This document shows, in pieces, positions 1 to 8,861 of a stretch of DNA of 64,000 nucleotides (its first letter is position 1; every line of letters begins with the position of its first letter). The notes under the pieces were generated by a model, which saw nothing but the letters and a program-made list of their open reading frames with translations, was not told the DNA's origin and searched no databases. The DNA is from Lysobacter sp. GTDB taxonomy: Bacteria > Pseudomonadota > Gammaproteobacteria > Xanthomonadales > Xanthomonadaceae. The position numbers and the translations under genes were made by a program. The stretch covers positions 264,148-328,147 of the forward strand of contig SSGH01000013.1 in assembly GCA_008015835.1 (NCBI GenBank), given 5' to 3'.

Positions 1-2
1 TG

Positions 3-476
3 ATGACGGCGACCGCCGCGCTGACCGAACCGCCGCCGCGCGAACTGCACTCCGCCGTGCTGCTGCAGCCGGCCGTGTCGCAGTACGCGTTCGCGCCTAA
101 AGTGCCCGAAACCGGCCTGCCCGGCGGGTTCTACAAGACCCTGGCGCGGATCGAACGGCCGGTGCTGGCGACCTTCAGCGCGCACGATTTGGCGCTGACC
201 AAAACCTTCCATTGGGCTCTGCGGCGCGCGCACGACCTCGGCGAACAGCCGCTGCCCGCGGGCGAATCGCCCAGCCCCTACGCCGCGTTGGGCGGTTTCG
301 GACCGAAGGCCTCGAACGAAACCATCGTCTTCATCCACGACCCCGGCGAAACCTACGACTTCGGCCCGGGCGGCCGGATCGTCGGCATTCGCGGCACGCG
401 CACGATCGACGGCCACGGCGGCATCAACAATCCGTCGACGTGGTGGCTGGCGTCGAACGCGGCGCTCGCTCAGTAA
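3..476 (+). CDS. alpha/beta-hydrolase-like protein, C-terminal part (5' end probably outside the window)
   Basis: The protein is read from an ATG at 3, but the frame may continue upstream, so this is probably the C-terminal part of a longer gene. The fold is suggested by a strand followed by an Asp turn (FSAHD, near residue 60) and a later Gly-His-Gly (DGHGG, near residue 139). These are the usual places for the acid and His of an alpha/beta-hydrolase triad; the nucleophile would lie upstream of the window. It ends 15 bases before the first CHAT gene and shares its strand, so it is likely the lead gene of the same operon. The family assignment is inference from motif order, not a recognised named family. 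Confidence 0.55.
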   Translation: MTATAALTEPPPRELHSAVLLQPAVSQYAFAPKVPETGLPGGFYKTLARIERPVLATFSAHDLALTKTFHWALRRAHDLGEQPLPAGESPSPYAALGGFGPKASNETIVFIHDPGETYDFGPGGRIVGIRGTRTIDGHGGINNPSTWWLASNAALAQ

Positions 477-491
477 CCGGCCCGCATCGCC

Positions 492-2327
492 ATGGCCGAA
501 AAGCTCAAGCGCGAAAACGACATCCTGACGCTCAAGATCGAGCTGTCGCCGCCGGAACGCGTGCGCTGCATCTTGCAATCCCTCGACGGCAGCCGATTGC
601 GGAGCGACGCGCTGTGGGAAGGCGCCGCGGCGGCATTCGGCGTCGCGCCGTCCGGCGGTCGCCCCGGCGCATGGCTGCGCGACGCGCGGTTCCAGCTACC
701 GGCGGCCTTGCCCGATGCCCTGAAACGCGGCGTCGCCGATTGGCGATCGGCCGACCCCGGGCGCGAAGCCGCGCTGTGGGTGCATCTGGCGAAACCCTAC
801 GGCGCGCTGCGCTACGTGCCCTGGGAGCGCTTGCTGGTCGACGCCGTGGACATGCCGGTGCTGATGCTGCCGGATTTCATTTTTCCGCCGCCGCTGGAAA
901 GCACCTCCACGCTGGATGTCGCGCTGTGCGCCAGCGCGCCGCTCAACTGCGAGCATCACTGCGTCGCGATGGGTCTGCACGACGCGATCGACGCGATCCT
1001 GCACGGCAGCGATCGACCGGTGCGCGTGCACGTGTTCGCCGATCAAGCCATGCACGATGCGCTGCGCGACGGCGGCTTGCCGCCCGAGGTGAAACTGCAC
1101 GATCCGCAGGCGGCCGCGCCGTACGTCGTCGACGACCCGTCGTCGCGTTTGCTCGATCAAGCCGGTCTGCTGCGTTCGCCCTGGCTGCTGTGGATGCGCG
1201 AAGCGCTGAAAGACTTCAGCACCGACGCGGTGCATTTCGTGTGCCACGGCCATTTGTCGGGGAATTACGGCGCGATGCTGTTCGCGCAATCGCCGCTAGG
1301 GCGCACCGATCAATTTCTCGCCGGGCCGGTCGGCTGCGCCGAACTCAGCGGATTCCTCACCCAAGTCGGCGCTTGGTCCACGGCGTTTTCCGCGCCCGCC
1401 GACAATCATAGTTCGGCGGGGTTGCGCGCGCTGGCGGACGAAATCGCGCAAACACTGCCCGGCCCGATGCTGCTGTTCGACCCGCGCGAAGGCGATGTCG
1501 GCGATCTCATCGCCGGCTATCGGTTCGTGCACTCGCCGAGCCCGCAATCGCCGCCCCGCTCGCGCGGGCTGTTTTTGTATTGCCAGCCCTATTTGCTCTC
1601 GGAAGAGCGCAATCGCGACGAACCCGCCGAGCTCGCTCAGCACTTGTTCCAACGCGCCGAACTGCAAGCGCGCAACGCGCCGCAGGCCGCCTCGGCGCAT
1701 CGCGCGTTCCAGGAATACGTCGGCGAATCGTCCAAGAGCGTTCGGCCGATGGGAAATTCGAATACTCGGGGCAAAAGCATTTCGGCGGTGACGGCCGCGA
1801 CCGAGCGGCTCGCCGAACAGGTGCAGGTGCAGTATCAACAGGTGCTGCGCGACCAAGTGATTCCCGAAGCCATCGCGCAAAGCGAGATGTCGGTGGCGAT
1901 GGACACGATCGACCTGTTGCGTAAAGCCGTGGGCCAGATCGAATCGCGGCGCTTGATCGGCGAAATCGATACGCGCTTGGAGGAAATGGAGCGCGAATGC
2001 GAGCCGCCCGCGCCCGCCGCCGCGCCGCCGCAGGCCAAGGATGTCGTCGAGGCCAACGGCATCGACGAAACCGAAAGCGCTGGCGGAACCGAAGGCGCCG
2101 GGCAAACCGAAATGGTCGGTGAAAAAACCATGCCCGAAGGTTTACGCCTGCAGGCCGAGCACATGGCGCAGATTCGTGAGGCCACCGCCGATCTCGCGCA
2201 ATTGTCGCTGGACGAGAACTTCGATCTCGAAGCGCTCAGCGGGCGCCTGCGCCGGGCGGAGGAAGTCGCCGAACGCTACGAACGTCAGTGCCTGCGCGAC
2301 GGCGAAAGCGAGGCGATGGGCAAATGA
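492..2327 (+). CDS. CHAT-domain (caspase-like) protein, apparently lacking the catalytic cysteine
   Basis: This is a 611-residue protein. Residues 95-130 (LRYVPWERLL, then LMLPDF) and the His-containing VCHGH at 250-254 match the N-terminal half of CHAT domains. Where CHAT proteins carry a short strand ending in Asn-x-Cys, this protein reads STAFSAPADNHSSAG (296-310) with no Cys, followed by the usual helix (LRALADEIA). The protease is therefore probably inactive. Residues about 435-510 are rich in charged heptad-like sequence and could form a coiled coil, followed by an acidic, low-complexity linker and a second helical segment. The stop overlaps the next start by ATGA, so the two are translationally coupled. 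A regulatory or scaffolding role for the active CHAT proteins downstream is an inference. Confidence 0.65.
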   Translation: MAEKLKRENDILTLKIELSPPERVRCILQSLDGSRLRSDALWEGAAAAFGVAPSGGRPGAWLRDARFQLPAALPDALKRGVADWRSADPGREAALWVHLAKPYGALRYVPWERLLVDAVDMPVLMLPDFIFPPPLESTSTLDVALCASAPLNCEHHCVAMGLHDAIDAILHGSDRPVRVHVFADQAMHDALRDGGLPPEVKLHDPQAAAPYVVDDPSSRLLDQAGLLRSPWLLWMREALKDFSTDAVHFVCHGHLSGNYGAMLFAQSPLGRTDQFLAGPVGCAELSGFLTQVGAWSTAFSAPADNHSSAGLRALADEIAQTLPGPMLLFDPREGDVGDLIAGYRFVHSPSPQSPPRSRGLFLYCQPYLLSEERNRDEPAELAQHLFQRAELQARNAPQAASAHRAFQEYVGESSKSVRPMGNSNTRGKSISAVTAATERLAEQVQVQYQQVLRDQVIPEAIAQSEMSVAMDTIDLLRKAVGQIESRRLIGEIDTRLEEMERECEPPAPAAAPPQAKDVVEANGIDETESAGGTEGAGQTEMVGEKTMPEGLRLQAEHMAQIREATADLAQLSLDENFDLEALSGRLRRAEEVAERYERQCLRDGESEAMGK

Positions 2328-3736
2328 GCGAACGCACGATTCTCGCCGTCGACACGCTGGGCGAGCGCTTCGTCGCGCGGATCGTTCGCGCGCCTTTCCC
2401 GGTCGACGATCAAGGCATCGCCTTGCTCGATCTCGATCCCGACGCCCTGCCCGATCTGCAGACCGACGCCGCGGTGCTGGCGCGCGGCAAAATGGTCCGC
2501 GACGCGCTGCGCCAGAATCAAGGCATCAGCGGCGTGCTGGATCAGTTGAGCAAGGCCTTGCCGAACCAAGTACGGCCACTGTTCGTGATGCTGCGGCCCT
2601 CCGACGCCGAACGCATCAACTGGGAGATGCTGTGCGACGGGCAAGACGCGTTCTTCGCGTTGGACGAGCGTTGGCCGATCGCGCGCATCATCGACCCGAT
2701 CAACGCGCCGCCGCGCCTGCCCTGCGAACTCACCACGCCGGTGCGCGTGATGGCGGTGATCTCCGCGCTCGGCATCCACGATCAACGCAAGGAATGGGAA
2801 CAACTGCGCGATGCGGCGAATTACGCGCGCGGGCAAGGCATGAAGGTCAAATTGAAAGTGCTGATCGGGGATTCGGCGCTGTTCAAAGCGATCGAACAGG
2901 AAATCGCGCAGGCTAAAGCCGCCGGCGCGCCGGGCGCGGACGACACCGACGTCGGCCCGATCGAAACCACGCCGACGCGGCTGACTCAGCGTATCCGCGA
3001 ATGGGGGCCGAACATCCTGCATGCGTTCTGCCACGGCCGCGCCGACGCCGGCGGCCAAGCGCTGGAATTCGCCACCGCCAACGATCATCTGCAGTTCGCC
3101 GCCAAAGATCCCGACACCACCGCCGGCTCGGTGGTGGTCTCTGCCCAGAGTTTGGTCACGCTGGGCGCGTCGCTGACGAACCCTTGGCTGATGGTGCTGA
3201 ACTGCTGTTCCAGCGGCAAAGCCGGGGTCGGTTTGCAGTCGATGGCCAATCAGATCGTGTCCCGCGGCTTTCCGGCGGTGGTGGCGATGATGGAGCCGGT
3301 CACCGCGAACGACGCCTACGAATTCACCCGCGCGTTCTATCCGCGCGTGTTCGACCTGCTCAAAACAGCCAGCGACGCACTCGCGCACAGCGCCAGCGCG
3401 CCGCTGGAGTGGACCCCGGCGATGCATCAAGTGCGCTGCGCGATCGCGGAACTCGACGGCCGCGACGCCGAGAATTCGCCGGAGTGGTCGCTGCCGGTGC
3501 TGTATCTGCGCGGCCTGGACGAACAGGTGTTCGTGCGCCCGACCGGACTGTCCGCCAAGCAGGCGGAGGAATACCGCGTGCGCGTCGAAACCGTTGCCGC
3601 TTGGCTGCGCACCGCGGGACAACAACTCACCGAAGCGCAGCGCATCGAAGCGATGCAAGCGGCGCTGGCCTCCGTGCCGCCCGCATTTTGGCCTTCCCCG
3701 GACGGGAGTTTGAATCGTGTCGACGGACCACCCTGA
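2324..3736 (+). CDS. CHAT-domain cysteine protease (caspase-like)
   Basis: This is a 470-residue protein. The CHAT core is clear: an INWEMLCDG segment near 102-110, His237 in FCHGRAD, and Cys294/Cys295 in LNCCSSG, followed by a Gly-rich helix and the strand VVAMMEPVT. This is the His/Cys dyad order of clan CD peptidases (caspases, separase, CHAT). The start at 2324 overlaps the upstream stop by ATGA; a longer reading frame from 2288 has no better start. CHAT proteases act in processing or cell-suicide and immune modules in bacteria. The substrate cannot be read from the sequence; the neighbouring CHAT-like proteins or the hydrolase are candidates. Residues beyond about 380 form a helical tail. 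Confidence 0.75.
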   Translation: MSERTILAVDTLGERFVARIVRAPFPVDDQGIALLDLDPDALPDLQTDAAVLARGKMVRDALRQNQGISGVLDQLSKALPNQVRPLFVMLRPSDAERINWEMLCDGQDAFFALDERWPIARIIDPINAPPRLPCELTTPVRVMAVISALGIHDQRKEWEQLRDAANYARGQGMKVKLKVLIGDSALFKAIEQEIAQAKAAGAPGADDTDVGPIETTPTRLTQRIREWGPNILHAFCHGRADAGGQALEFATANDHLQFAAKDPDTTAGSVVVSAQSLVTLGASLTNPWLMVLNCCSSGKAGVGLQSMANQIVSRGFPAVVAMMEPVTANDAYEFTRAFYPRVFDLLKTASDALAHSASAPLEWTPAMHQVRCAIAELDGRDAENSPEWSLPVLYLRGLDEQVFVRPTGLSAKQAEEYRVRVETVAAWLRTAGQQLTEAQRIEAMQAALASVPPAFWPSPDGSLNRVDGPP

Positions 3737-5138
3737 CGAAGCGACGCCGCTCGACGGCACAGTGTTCCGCGCCAATGCCTGGTGCGGCGAGGACGCCGCC
3801 AGCGGTCTGAGCGGCGACGGCGCCGTTGCATGGGCGATGCAAAAGGTCATCGGATCGCCGCAGTATTTGCTCGCGGCCGTCGCCGCTCCTCAGATCAATC
3901 CGCACGATTGGTCGGACCCGCACGTCGGTTGGGGCGTGGTGCTCCCGGATCGCGACGGTTTGCTCAACGGCGAACGCGATACCGGCGCGGACGCGCCCGC
4001 GGCGATCCGCAAACTGATCGCCGCGCGCGGCAATGCGCCGGTGTTCCGCTATCGCGCCGATATCGCCAAAGACGGCCGTCTGCAGCGGTATTTCGGCCAC
4101 GGCAAAACCGCCAGCGTCCGGGTCGGCGGCAGCTACGGCACGGACGACAAATCGGTGCCGCGCTATCTGCTGATCGTCGGTTCGCCCGCCCAAATTCCCT
4201 GGAAATTCCAATATCGGCTGCAGTGCAACGCCTTCGTCGGCCGTCTGGATCTCGACGACGCCGGCCTGGAGCGCTACGTCGATGCCCTACTGAACGATTG
4301 GCCCGGCGCATCGCGGCATGCGGACACGCCCGTGCTGTGGGCCGTGGATCACGGCCATCCCGACATCACCTATCTGATGCGCAAGGTCGTCGCCGAAAAA
4401 CTGCATGCGTCGTTCGTCGGCGGCGGTTTCGATGCCCAGTTGCTGACCGATGCGCGAGGGCGCGCGGCGGATTTGCGCGACGCTCTGGCGAAACACTGCC
4501 CCGCCTTCGTGCTGACCTCCAGCCACGGCGCCACGTTTCCGCTCGACGATCCCGCCGCGATGAAAGCGCAGTTGGGCCTGCCGGTCGATCTCGACCATAC
4601 CGTGCTCGACATCGAAGCCCTGACCAAGGCGTGGAACCCGACCGGCGCGATCTGGTACGCGCACGCCTGTTGCTCGGCCGGCGCGGATAAGCCCTCGACG
4701 TTCCAGGGCATGGTCGACGCCGGCTCGTCGCTCGGGCGCATGCTCGCCGCGGTCGCCGAGTGCGGCCCCTGCACCGCCCCGCTACCGCGCGCCCTGCTCG
4801 GCGGCGAACGTCCGCTCGGCGCGTTCGTCGGCCATATCGAACCGACGTTCGACTGGACGCTGCGCGACCCGGTGACCGGTCAAGTCATGACCAACGCCAT
4901 GATCGTCGACACGTTCTACAGCGCGCTGCATTCGGGCCCGCGCACGCCGATCGCGATGGCGATGGACGGGTTTTACGACGCGGTGGCCGGGCTGCTGCTG
5001 GATCACATCGACGCCGTGGCCGACTTCCAGAACCACGAGGACGGCGCCGAAACGCGGGCGATGCGCGCGAAATTGATGGCGATGGACCGGTTATCGATGG
5101 TCGTACTCGGCGACCCGACGGTGCGCGTGGCGGACTGA
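3717..5138 (+). CDS. caspase-like cysteine protease, CHAT/C25-like
   Basis: This is a 473-residue protein read from GTG at 3717, supported by GGGAG at 3704-3708; it overlaps the upstream gene by 20 bases. An N-terminal part has the strand YLLIVGSPAQIPW (near 142-154), as in gingipain-type C25 peptidases. The catalytic half follows, with His270 in TSSHGAT and Cys318/Cys319 in AHACCSAG. The Asp/Glu pattern differs from the CHAT protein just upstream, so the two are paralogues of a superfamily rather than recent duplicates. No signal peptide is evident, which argues for a cytoplasmic protease. It is the last gene of the operon and ends just before a palindromic repeat cluster. Clan assignment is fairly safe; the family label is less so. 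Confidence 0.65.
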   Translation: MSTDHPDEATPLDGTVFRANAWCGEDAASGLSGDGAVAWAMQKVIGSPQYLLAAVAAPQINPHDWSDPHVGWGVVLPDRDGLLNGERDTGADAPAAIRKLIAARGNAPVFRYRADIAKDGRLQRYFGHGKTASVRVGGSYGTDDKSVPRYLLIVGSPAQIPWKFQYRLQCNAFVGRLDLDDAGLERYVDALLNDWPGASRHADTPVLWAVDHGHPDITYLMRKVVAEKLHASFVGGGFDAQLLTDARGRAADLRDALAKHCPAFVLTSSHGATFPLDDPAAMKAQLGLPVDLDHTVLDIEALTKAWNPTGAIWYAHACCSAGADKPSTFQGMVDAGSSLGRMLAAVAECGPCTAPLPRALLGGERPLGAFVGHIEPTFDWTLRDPVTGQVMTNAMIVDTFYSALHSGPRTPIAMAMDGFYDAVAGLLLDHIDAVADFQNHEDGAETRAMRAKLMAMDRLSMVVLGDPTVRVAD

Positions 5139-5162
5139 GCGTCCGAAACGAAACGCTCAGCC

Positions 5163-5280
5163 CCCCGTAGAGCGGAGCGCCGCTCCGCTGAACACGTGTT
5201 TCGAAGAGATCGCAGCGGAGCTGCGCTCCGCTCTACAGCGGCACGGTATTCGAGCGGAGCTGCGCTCCGCTCTACCGGGG
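5163..5280. repeat. REP-like palindromic repeat cluster, family 1, three units
   Basis: Three palindromic units (5167-5189, 5214-5236, 5253-5275) share the core GTAGAGCGGAGC-nnn-GCTCCGCT; the second and third are inverted relative to the first. The cluster fills the junction between the CHAT operon (+) and acnB (-). The same family occurs at 32067-32177 and 57738-57813, also between convergent genes. Long GC-rich inverted arms would fold in RNA from either strand, so a role as a bidirectional terminator or mRNA-end protector is plausible. Confidence 0.85.
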
Positions 5281-5302
5281 CGATTCGGTGAACCGCGCGG
5301 GC

Positions 5303-7894
5303 TTATGCGGCGACGGTGTCGGCGACCTGCTTGTAGTCCTCGATCCGGTCGAAGTTCATGTAGCGGTAAATCTCGGCGCCCTTTTCGTTGATGATGCCGA
5401 TGTCCGCCATGTATTCGGCCTTCGTCGGAATGCGGCCCAAGCGCGAGCAGATCGCGGCGAGTTCCGCCGAGCCCAGGTACACGTTCGAGTTCTTGCCGAG
5501 GCGATTCGGGAAGTTGCGGGTCGATGTCGAGAACACCGTCGCGCCTTCGCGCACTTGCGCCTGATTGCCCATGCACAGCGAGCAACCCGGCATCTCCATG
5601 CGCGCGCCCGCGGTGCCGAAGGTGCCGTAATGGCCTTCCTTCGTCAGCTCCGACGCGTCCATTTTGGTCGGCGGCGCCACCCACAGCCGCGTGGGAATAT
5701 CGCGCTTGCCTTCCAGCAGCTTCGCGGCGGCACGGAAGTGACCGATGTTGGTCATGCACGAGCCGATGAACACCTCGTCGATGGTCGCGCCGGCCACTTC
5801 GGACAGCGTCTTCACGTCGTCCGGGTCGTTCGGGCAGGCGACGATCGGCTCGTGTACGTCCGCCAGATCGATCTCGATCACCGCCGCGTACTCGGCATCG
5901 GCGTCGGCCTTCATCAACTGCGGGTCGGCGAGCCACGCTTCCATCTTCTGGATGCGGCGCGCGAGCGAGCGAGCATCGGCGTAGCCTTCGGCGATCATCC
6001 ACTTCAGCAGCGTGATGTTGCTGGTGATGTACTCGATGATCGGTTCTTTGTTGAGATGCACCGTGCAACCAGCGGCGGAGCGCTCGGCCGAGGCGTCGGA
6101 CAGCTCGAACGCTTGTTCGACTTTGAGATCCGGCAAGCCTTCGATTTCGAGAATGCGGCCGGAGAAAATGTTCTTCTTGCCCTGCTTGGCGACGGTGAGC
6201 AGGCCCTGTTTGATCGCATAGAGCGGGATCGCGTTGACGAGATCACGCAAGGTCACGCCCGGCTGCATCTGGCCTTTGAAGCGGACCAGCACCGACTCCG
6301 GCATATCCAGCGGCATTACGCCGGTCGCGGCGGCGAAGGCGACCAGACCCGAACCCGCCGGGAACGAGATACCGACCGGGAAGCGCGTATGCGAGTCGCC
6401 GCCGGTGCCGACGGTGTCGGGCAGCAGCATGCGGTTGAGCCAGGAGTGAATCACGCCGTCGCCCGGACGCAGAGAGATGCCGCCGCGCGTGGAGATGAAT
6501 TCCGGCAGCGTGTGATGCGTTTTCACGTCCACCGGCTTCGGGTACGCCGCGGTGTGGCAGAACGACTGCATCACCAGATCGGCGGAGAAGCCCAGGCACG
6601 CCAAGTCTTTCAATTCGTCGCGGGTCATCGGGCCGGTGGTGTCCTGCGAGCCTACCGAGGTCATCTTCGGTTCGCAGTACGTGCCCGGACGAATGCCCTG
6701 GCCTTCCGGCAAGCCGCAGGCGCGGCCGACCATCTTCTGCGCCAGCGTGTAGCCCTTGCCGGTATCGGCGGGCTGTTGCGGCAGACGGAACAGCGTGGAG
6801 GCCGGCAGACCCAGCGATTCGCGGGCTTTCGCGGTCAAACCGCGGCCGACGATCAACGGAATACGACCGCCCGCGCGCACTTCGTCGAACAGCACATCCG
6901 ACTTCACCTGGAATTCGGCGATCACTTCGCCGTTCTTCAGCGCCTTGCCTTCGTACGGGCGCAGTTCGACCACATCGCCCATGTCCATCTTCGACACGTC
7001 GAGTTCGATCGGTAGCGCGCCGGCGTCTTCCATCGTGTTGTAGAAGATCGGCGCGATTTTCGAGCCCAGGCACACGCCGCCGAAACGCTTGTTCGGGATG
7101 TACGGAATATCTTCGCCGGTCCACCACAGCACGCTGTTGGTCGCGGATTTGCGGCTGGAACCGGTGCCGACCACGTCGCCGACGTAGGCGACCAAATGGC
7201 CCTTCGCCTTCAAATCGAGAATCTGCTGGATCGGGCCGCGCTTGCCGTCTTCTTCCGGCACGAACGGCGCGCCCTCGCGTTTGTTCTTCAGCATCGCTAG
7301 CGCGTGCATCGGGATGTCGGGACGCGTGGTCGCGTCGGGCGCGGGCGACAGATCGTCGGTATTGGTTTCGCCGGGCACTTTGAACACAGTGATGGTCAGC
7401 GAGGCCGGCACTTCCGGCTTGCTGGTGAACCACTCGGCGTCGGCCCAGCTTTGCAGCACGGCTTTCGCGTTGGCGTTGCCGGCTTTCGCCTTTTCTTCCA
7501 CGTCGTGGAACGCGTCGAACATCAACAGCGTGTGCTTCAGCGCATCGGCGGCGATTCCGCCGACGACCGCATCGTCCAGCAGCTCGATCAGCGGATGGAT
7601 GTTGTAGCCGCCGAGCATCGTGCCCAGCAATTCGGTGGCGCGCTCGCGGGAGATCAGCGGAGACACTTCTTTGCCGAACGCGACGGCGGCGAGATACGAG
7701 GCTTTGACTTTCGCGGCATCGTCGACGCCGGCCGGGACGCGGTTGGCGATCAGATCGGTGAGAAACGTCTCTTCGCCTGCCGGCGGCGCTTTCAGCAGCT
7801 CGATGACCTCGGCGGTCTGCTGCGCGGTCAACGGCAGCGGCGGAATGCCGAGAGCGGCGCGTTCGGCGACGTGTTGGCGATAGGCGGCGAGCAT
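5303..7894 (-). CDS. acnB: aconitate hydratase B / 2-methylisocitrate dehydratase
   Basis: This 863-residue protein is the usual length of bacterial aconitase B. It interconverts citrate and isocitrate in the TCA cycle using a [4Fe-4S] cluster; many AcnB proteins also dehydrate 2-methylcitrate isomers. The cluster ligands are visible: one Cys in FIGSCMTN and the CSLC pair in GCSLCMGNQ near the C terminus. The N-terminal HEAT-like helical domain precedes the swivel domain, the order typical of AcnB and opposite to AcnA. The ATG at 7894 has AGGAG eight bases upstream. It lies next to the PIN/AbrB pair and acnA, as in the rpf locus of xanthomonads. Confidence 0.97.
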   Translation of the reverse strand: MLAAYRQHVAERAALGIPPLPLTAQQTAEVIELLKAPPAGEETFLTDLIANRVPAGVDDAAKVKASYLAAVAFGKEVSPLISRERATELLGTMLGGYNIHPLIELLDDAVVGGIAADALKHTLLMFDAFHDVEEKAKAGNANAKAVLQSWADAEWFTSKPEVPASLTITVFKVPGETNTDDLSPAPDATTRPDIPMHALAMLKNKREGAPFVPEEDGKRGPIQQILDLKAKGHLVAYVGDVVGTGSSRKSATNSVLWWTGEDIPYIPNKRFGGVCLGSKIAPIFYNTMEDAGALPIELDVSKMDMGDVVELRPYEGKALKNGEVIAEFQVKSDVLFDEVRAGGRIPLIVGRGLTAKARESLGLPASTLFRLPQQPADTGKGYTLAQKMVGRACGLPEGQGIRPGTYCEPKMTSVGSQDTTGPMTRDELKDLACLGFSADLVMQSFCHTAAYPKPVDVKTHHTLPEFISTRGGISLRPGDGVIHSWLNRMLLPDTVGTGGDSHTRFPVGISFPAGSGLVAFAAATGVMPLDMPESVLVRFKGQMQPGVTLRDLVNAIPLYAIKQGLLTVAKQGKKNIFSGRILEIEGLPDLKVEQAFELSDASAERSAAGCTVHLNKEPIIEYITSNITLLKWMIAEGYADARSLARRIQKMEAWLADPQLMKADADAEYAAVIEIDLADVHEPIVACPNDPDDVKTLSEVAGATIDEVFIGSCMTNIGHFRAAAKLLEGKRDIPTRLWVAPPTKMDASELTKEGHYGTFGTAGARMEMPGCSLCMGNQAQVREGATVFSTSTRNFPNRLGKNSNVYLGSAELAAICSRLGRIPTKAEYMADIGIINEKGAEIYRYMNFDRIEDYKQVADTVAA

Positions 7895-7955
7895 GGGAGA
7901 ACTCCTGTGGCGTGCGTCGTGAGGTATGGGGTGGATATGGAATTGGGGTCGGGAT

Positions 7956-8366
7956 TCAAGCCGCCGGAACGATCAGCTTGAGTCCTTTGAAGTAATCGCG
8001 AAAGAATCGGTCGTCGCGGGTGATCAGTCCATTGCACTGTAGTAGGGCATGGGCGCCGATCAGAAAATCCGGGGCCGCGCGCGCGATGCCGCCGGCCGCG
8101 GCGGCACGCTGGCGGTGGCGCCGCTGCATTTCGCCCGCGCGGAGAGCGGACTTCGCCTCTAGCGGGCTGAAGCGAATGCTCATTTCCTCCAGCACCGCCA
8201 TCGCCTCGGCGCCGTCGCTGAGCGCGCCGCAGATTTCCGCCAGGGCCACGTCGCAGACGACCACCGGGCCGGCGCTGAGGCAGCGGCGCAGGCAGGCCTC
8301 GGCGGCATCGGCGTGCGGGCCGTCGGTCAGCAGATCGATCAAGACGGCCGAATCGACGGCGATCAC
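7956..8366 (-). CDS. PIN-domain ribonuclease toxin (VapC-like)
   Basis: This is a 136-residue PIN-fold protein. It begins with the hallmark [13 protein letters not shown] (Asp5), has an acidic residue in ALAEICGAL near 44, and ends with the DFLIGAHAL and TRDDRFF motifs (Asp near 100 and 118), completing the acidic Mg2+ site of VapC-type RNases. Its start overlaps the upstream antitoxin gene by ATGA, the usual arrangement of type II toxin-antitoxin operons. The targets of such toxins are usually tRNA or rRNA; the target here is unknown. The active-site residues look intact, so it is probably functional. Confidence 0.88.
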   Translation of the reverse strand: MIAVDSAVLIDLLTDGPHADAAEACLRRCLSAGPVVVCDVALAEICGALSDGAEAMAVLEEMSIRFSPLEAKSALRAGEMQRRHRQRAAAAGGIARAAPDFLIGAHALLQCNGLITRDDRFFRDYFKGLKLIVPAA

Positions 8367-8605
8367 GGCGTCGGCGCCTCGTCGTCGAGACCGCGCCCGG
8401 CCTGGAGAGCCGCGTCGGTGGACTCGAAGCCGTCGAGCCGGAACCGGCCGCGGGCGCGGGACACGGCATCGTCCACGGATTTGCGCAGCACGATTCGGCT
8501 GCCTTCCAGCTCGACTTTCAGCACGCTGCCTTTGGTCAGCCCAAGCGCATCGCGCACGGCTTTCGGGAGCGTGATCTGTCCGCGTTCGGCGACGGTGGCT
8601 TCCAT
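8363..8605 (-). CDS. AbrB/MazE-type antitoxin
   Basis: This 80-residue protein has an N-terminal swapped-hairpin AbrB/MazE DNA-binding domain: VAERGQITLPKAVRDALGL, then a KGSVLKVELEG strand. The C-terminal tail is short and acidic and would wrap the PIN toxin. The start at 8605 is chosen because AGGAG lies just upstream and the domain begins there; an in-frame ATG at 8680 would add 25 residues unlike the family. The pair probably represses its own promoter in the gap before acnA, where the two genes diverge. Confidence 0.88.
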   Translation of the reverse strand: MEATVAERGQITLPKAVRDALGLTKGSVLKVELEGSRIVLRKSVDDAVSRARGRFRLDGFESTDAALQAGRGLDDEAPTP

Positions 8606-8861
8606 CGGCGGCTCCTGCCCGAGTGGGCTTAAGGTTCCGGGCTTTCGGTGAGGGGCGCTCGGTATGGCGAAATCATACATACTTTTTCATACATACTCCA
8701 GCCTGCCGCTCGGTGGCCGCGGGGCCGGAACTCGATGGCGTAACGATCGCAGGCATGCCTGAAGGCCGCTCGACCGACCCGCCGCCCCGAAGCGCGTCCG
8801 GTCGCACGATGGCGGGATAATCGAGGCCCTCGCCCGCCCTCGCTCGTCTTCGGAGTTCGTT

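Noticed and set aside
1..5138. Gasdermin or CRISPR-linked CHAT (gRAMP) system
   Set aside because: No gasdermin-like gene, CRISPR array or Cas-like gene is present in the window.
5288..7015. Long plus-strand open frame of 575 codons opposite acnB
   Set aside because: It is Arg/His/Gly-rich shadow translation of the acnB complement with no domain; acnB on the other strand is certain.
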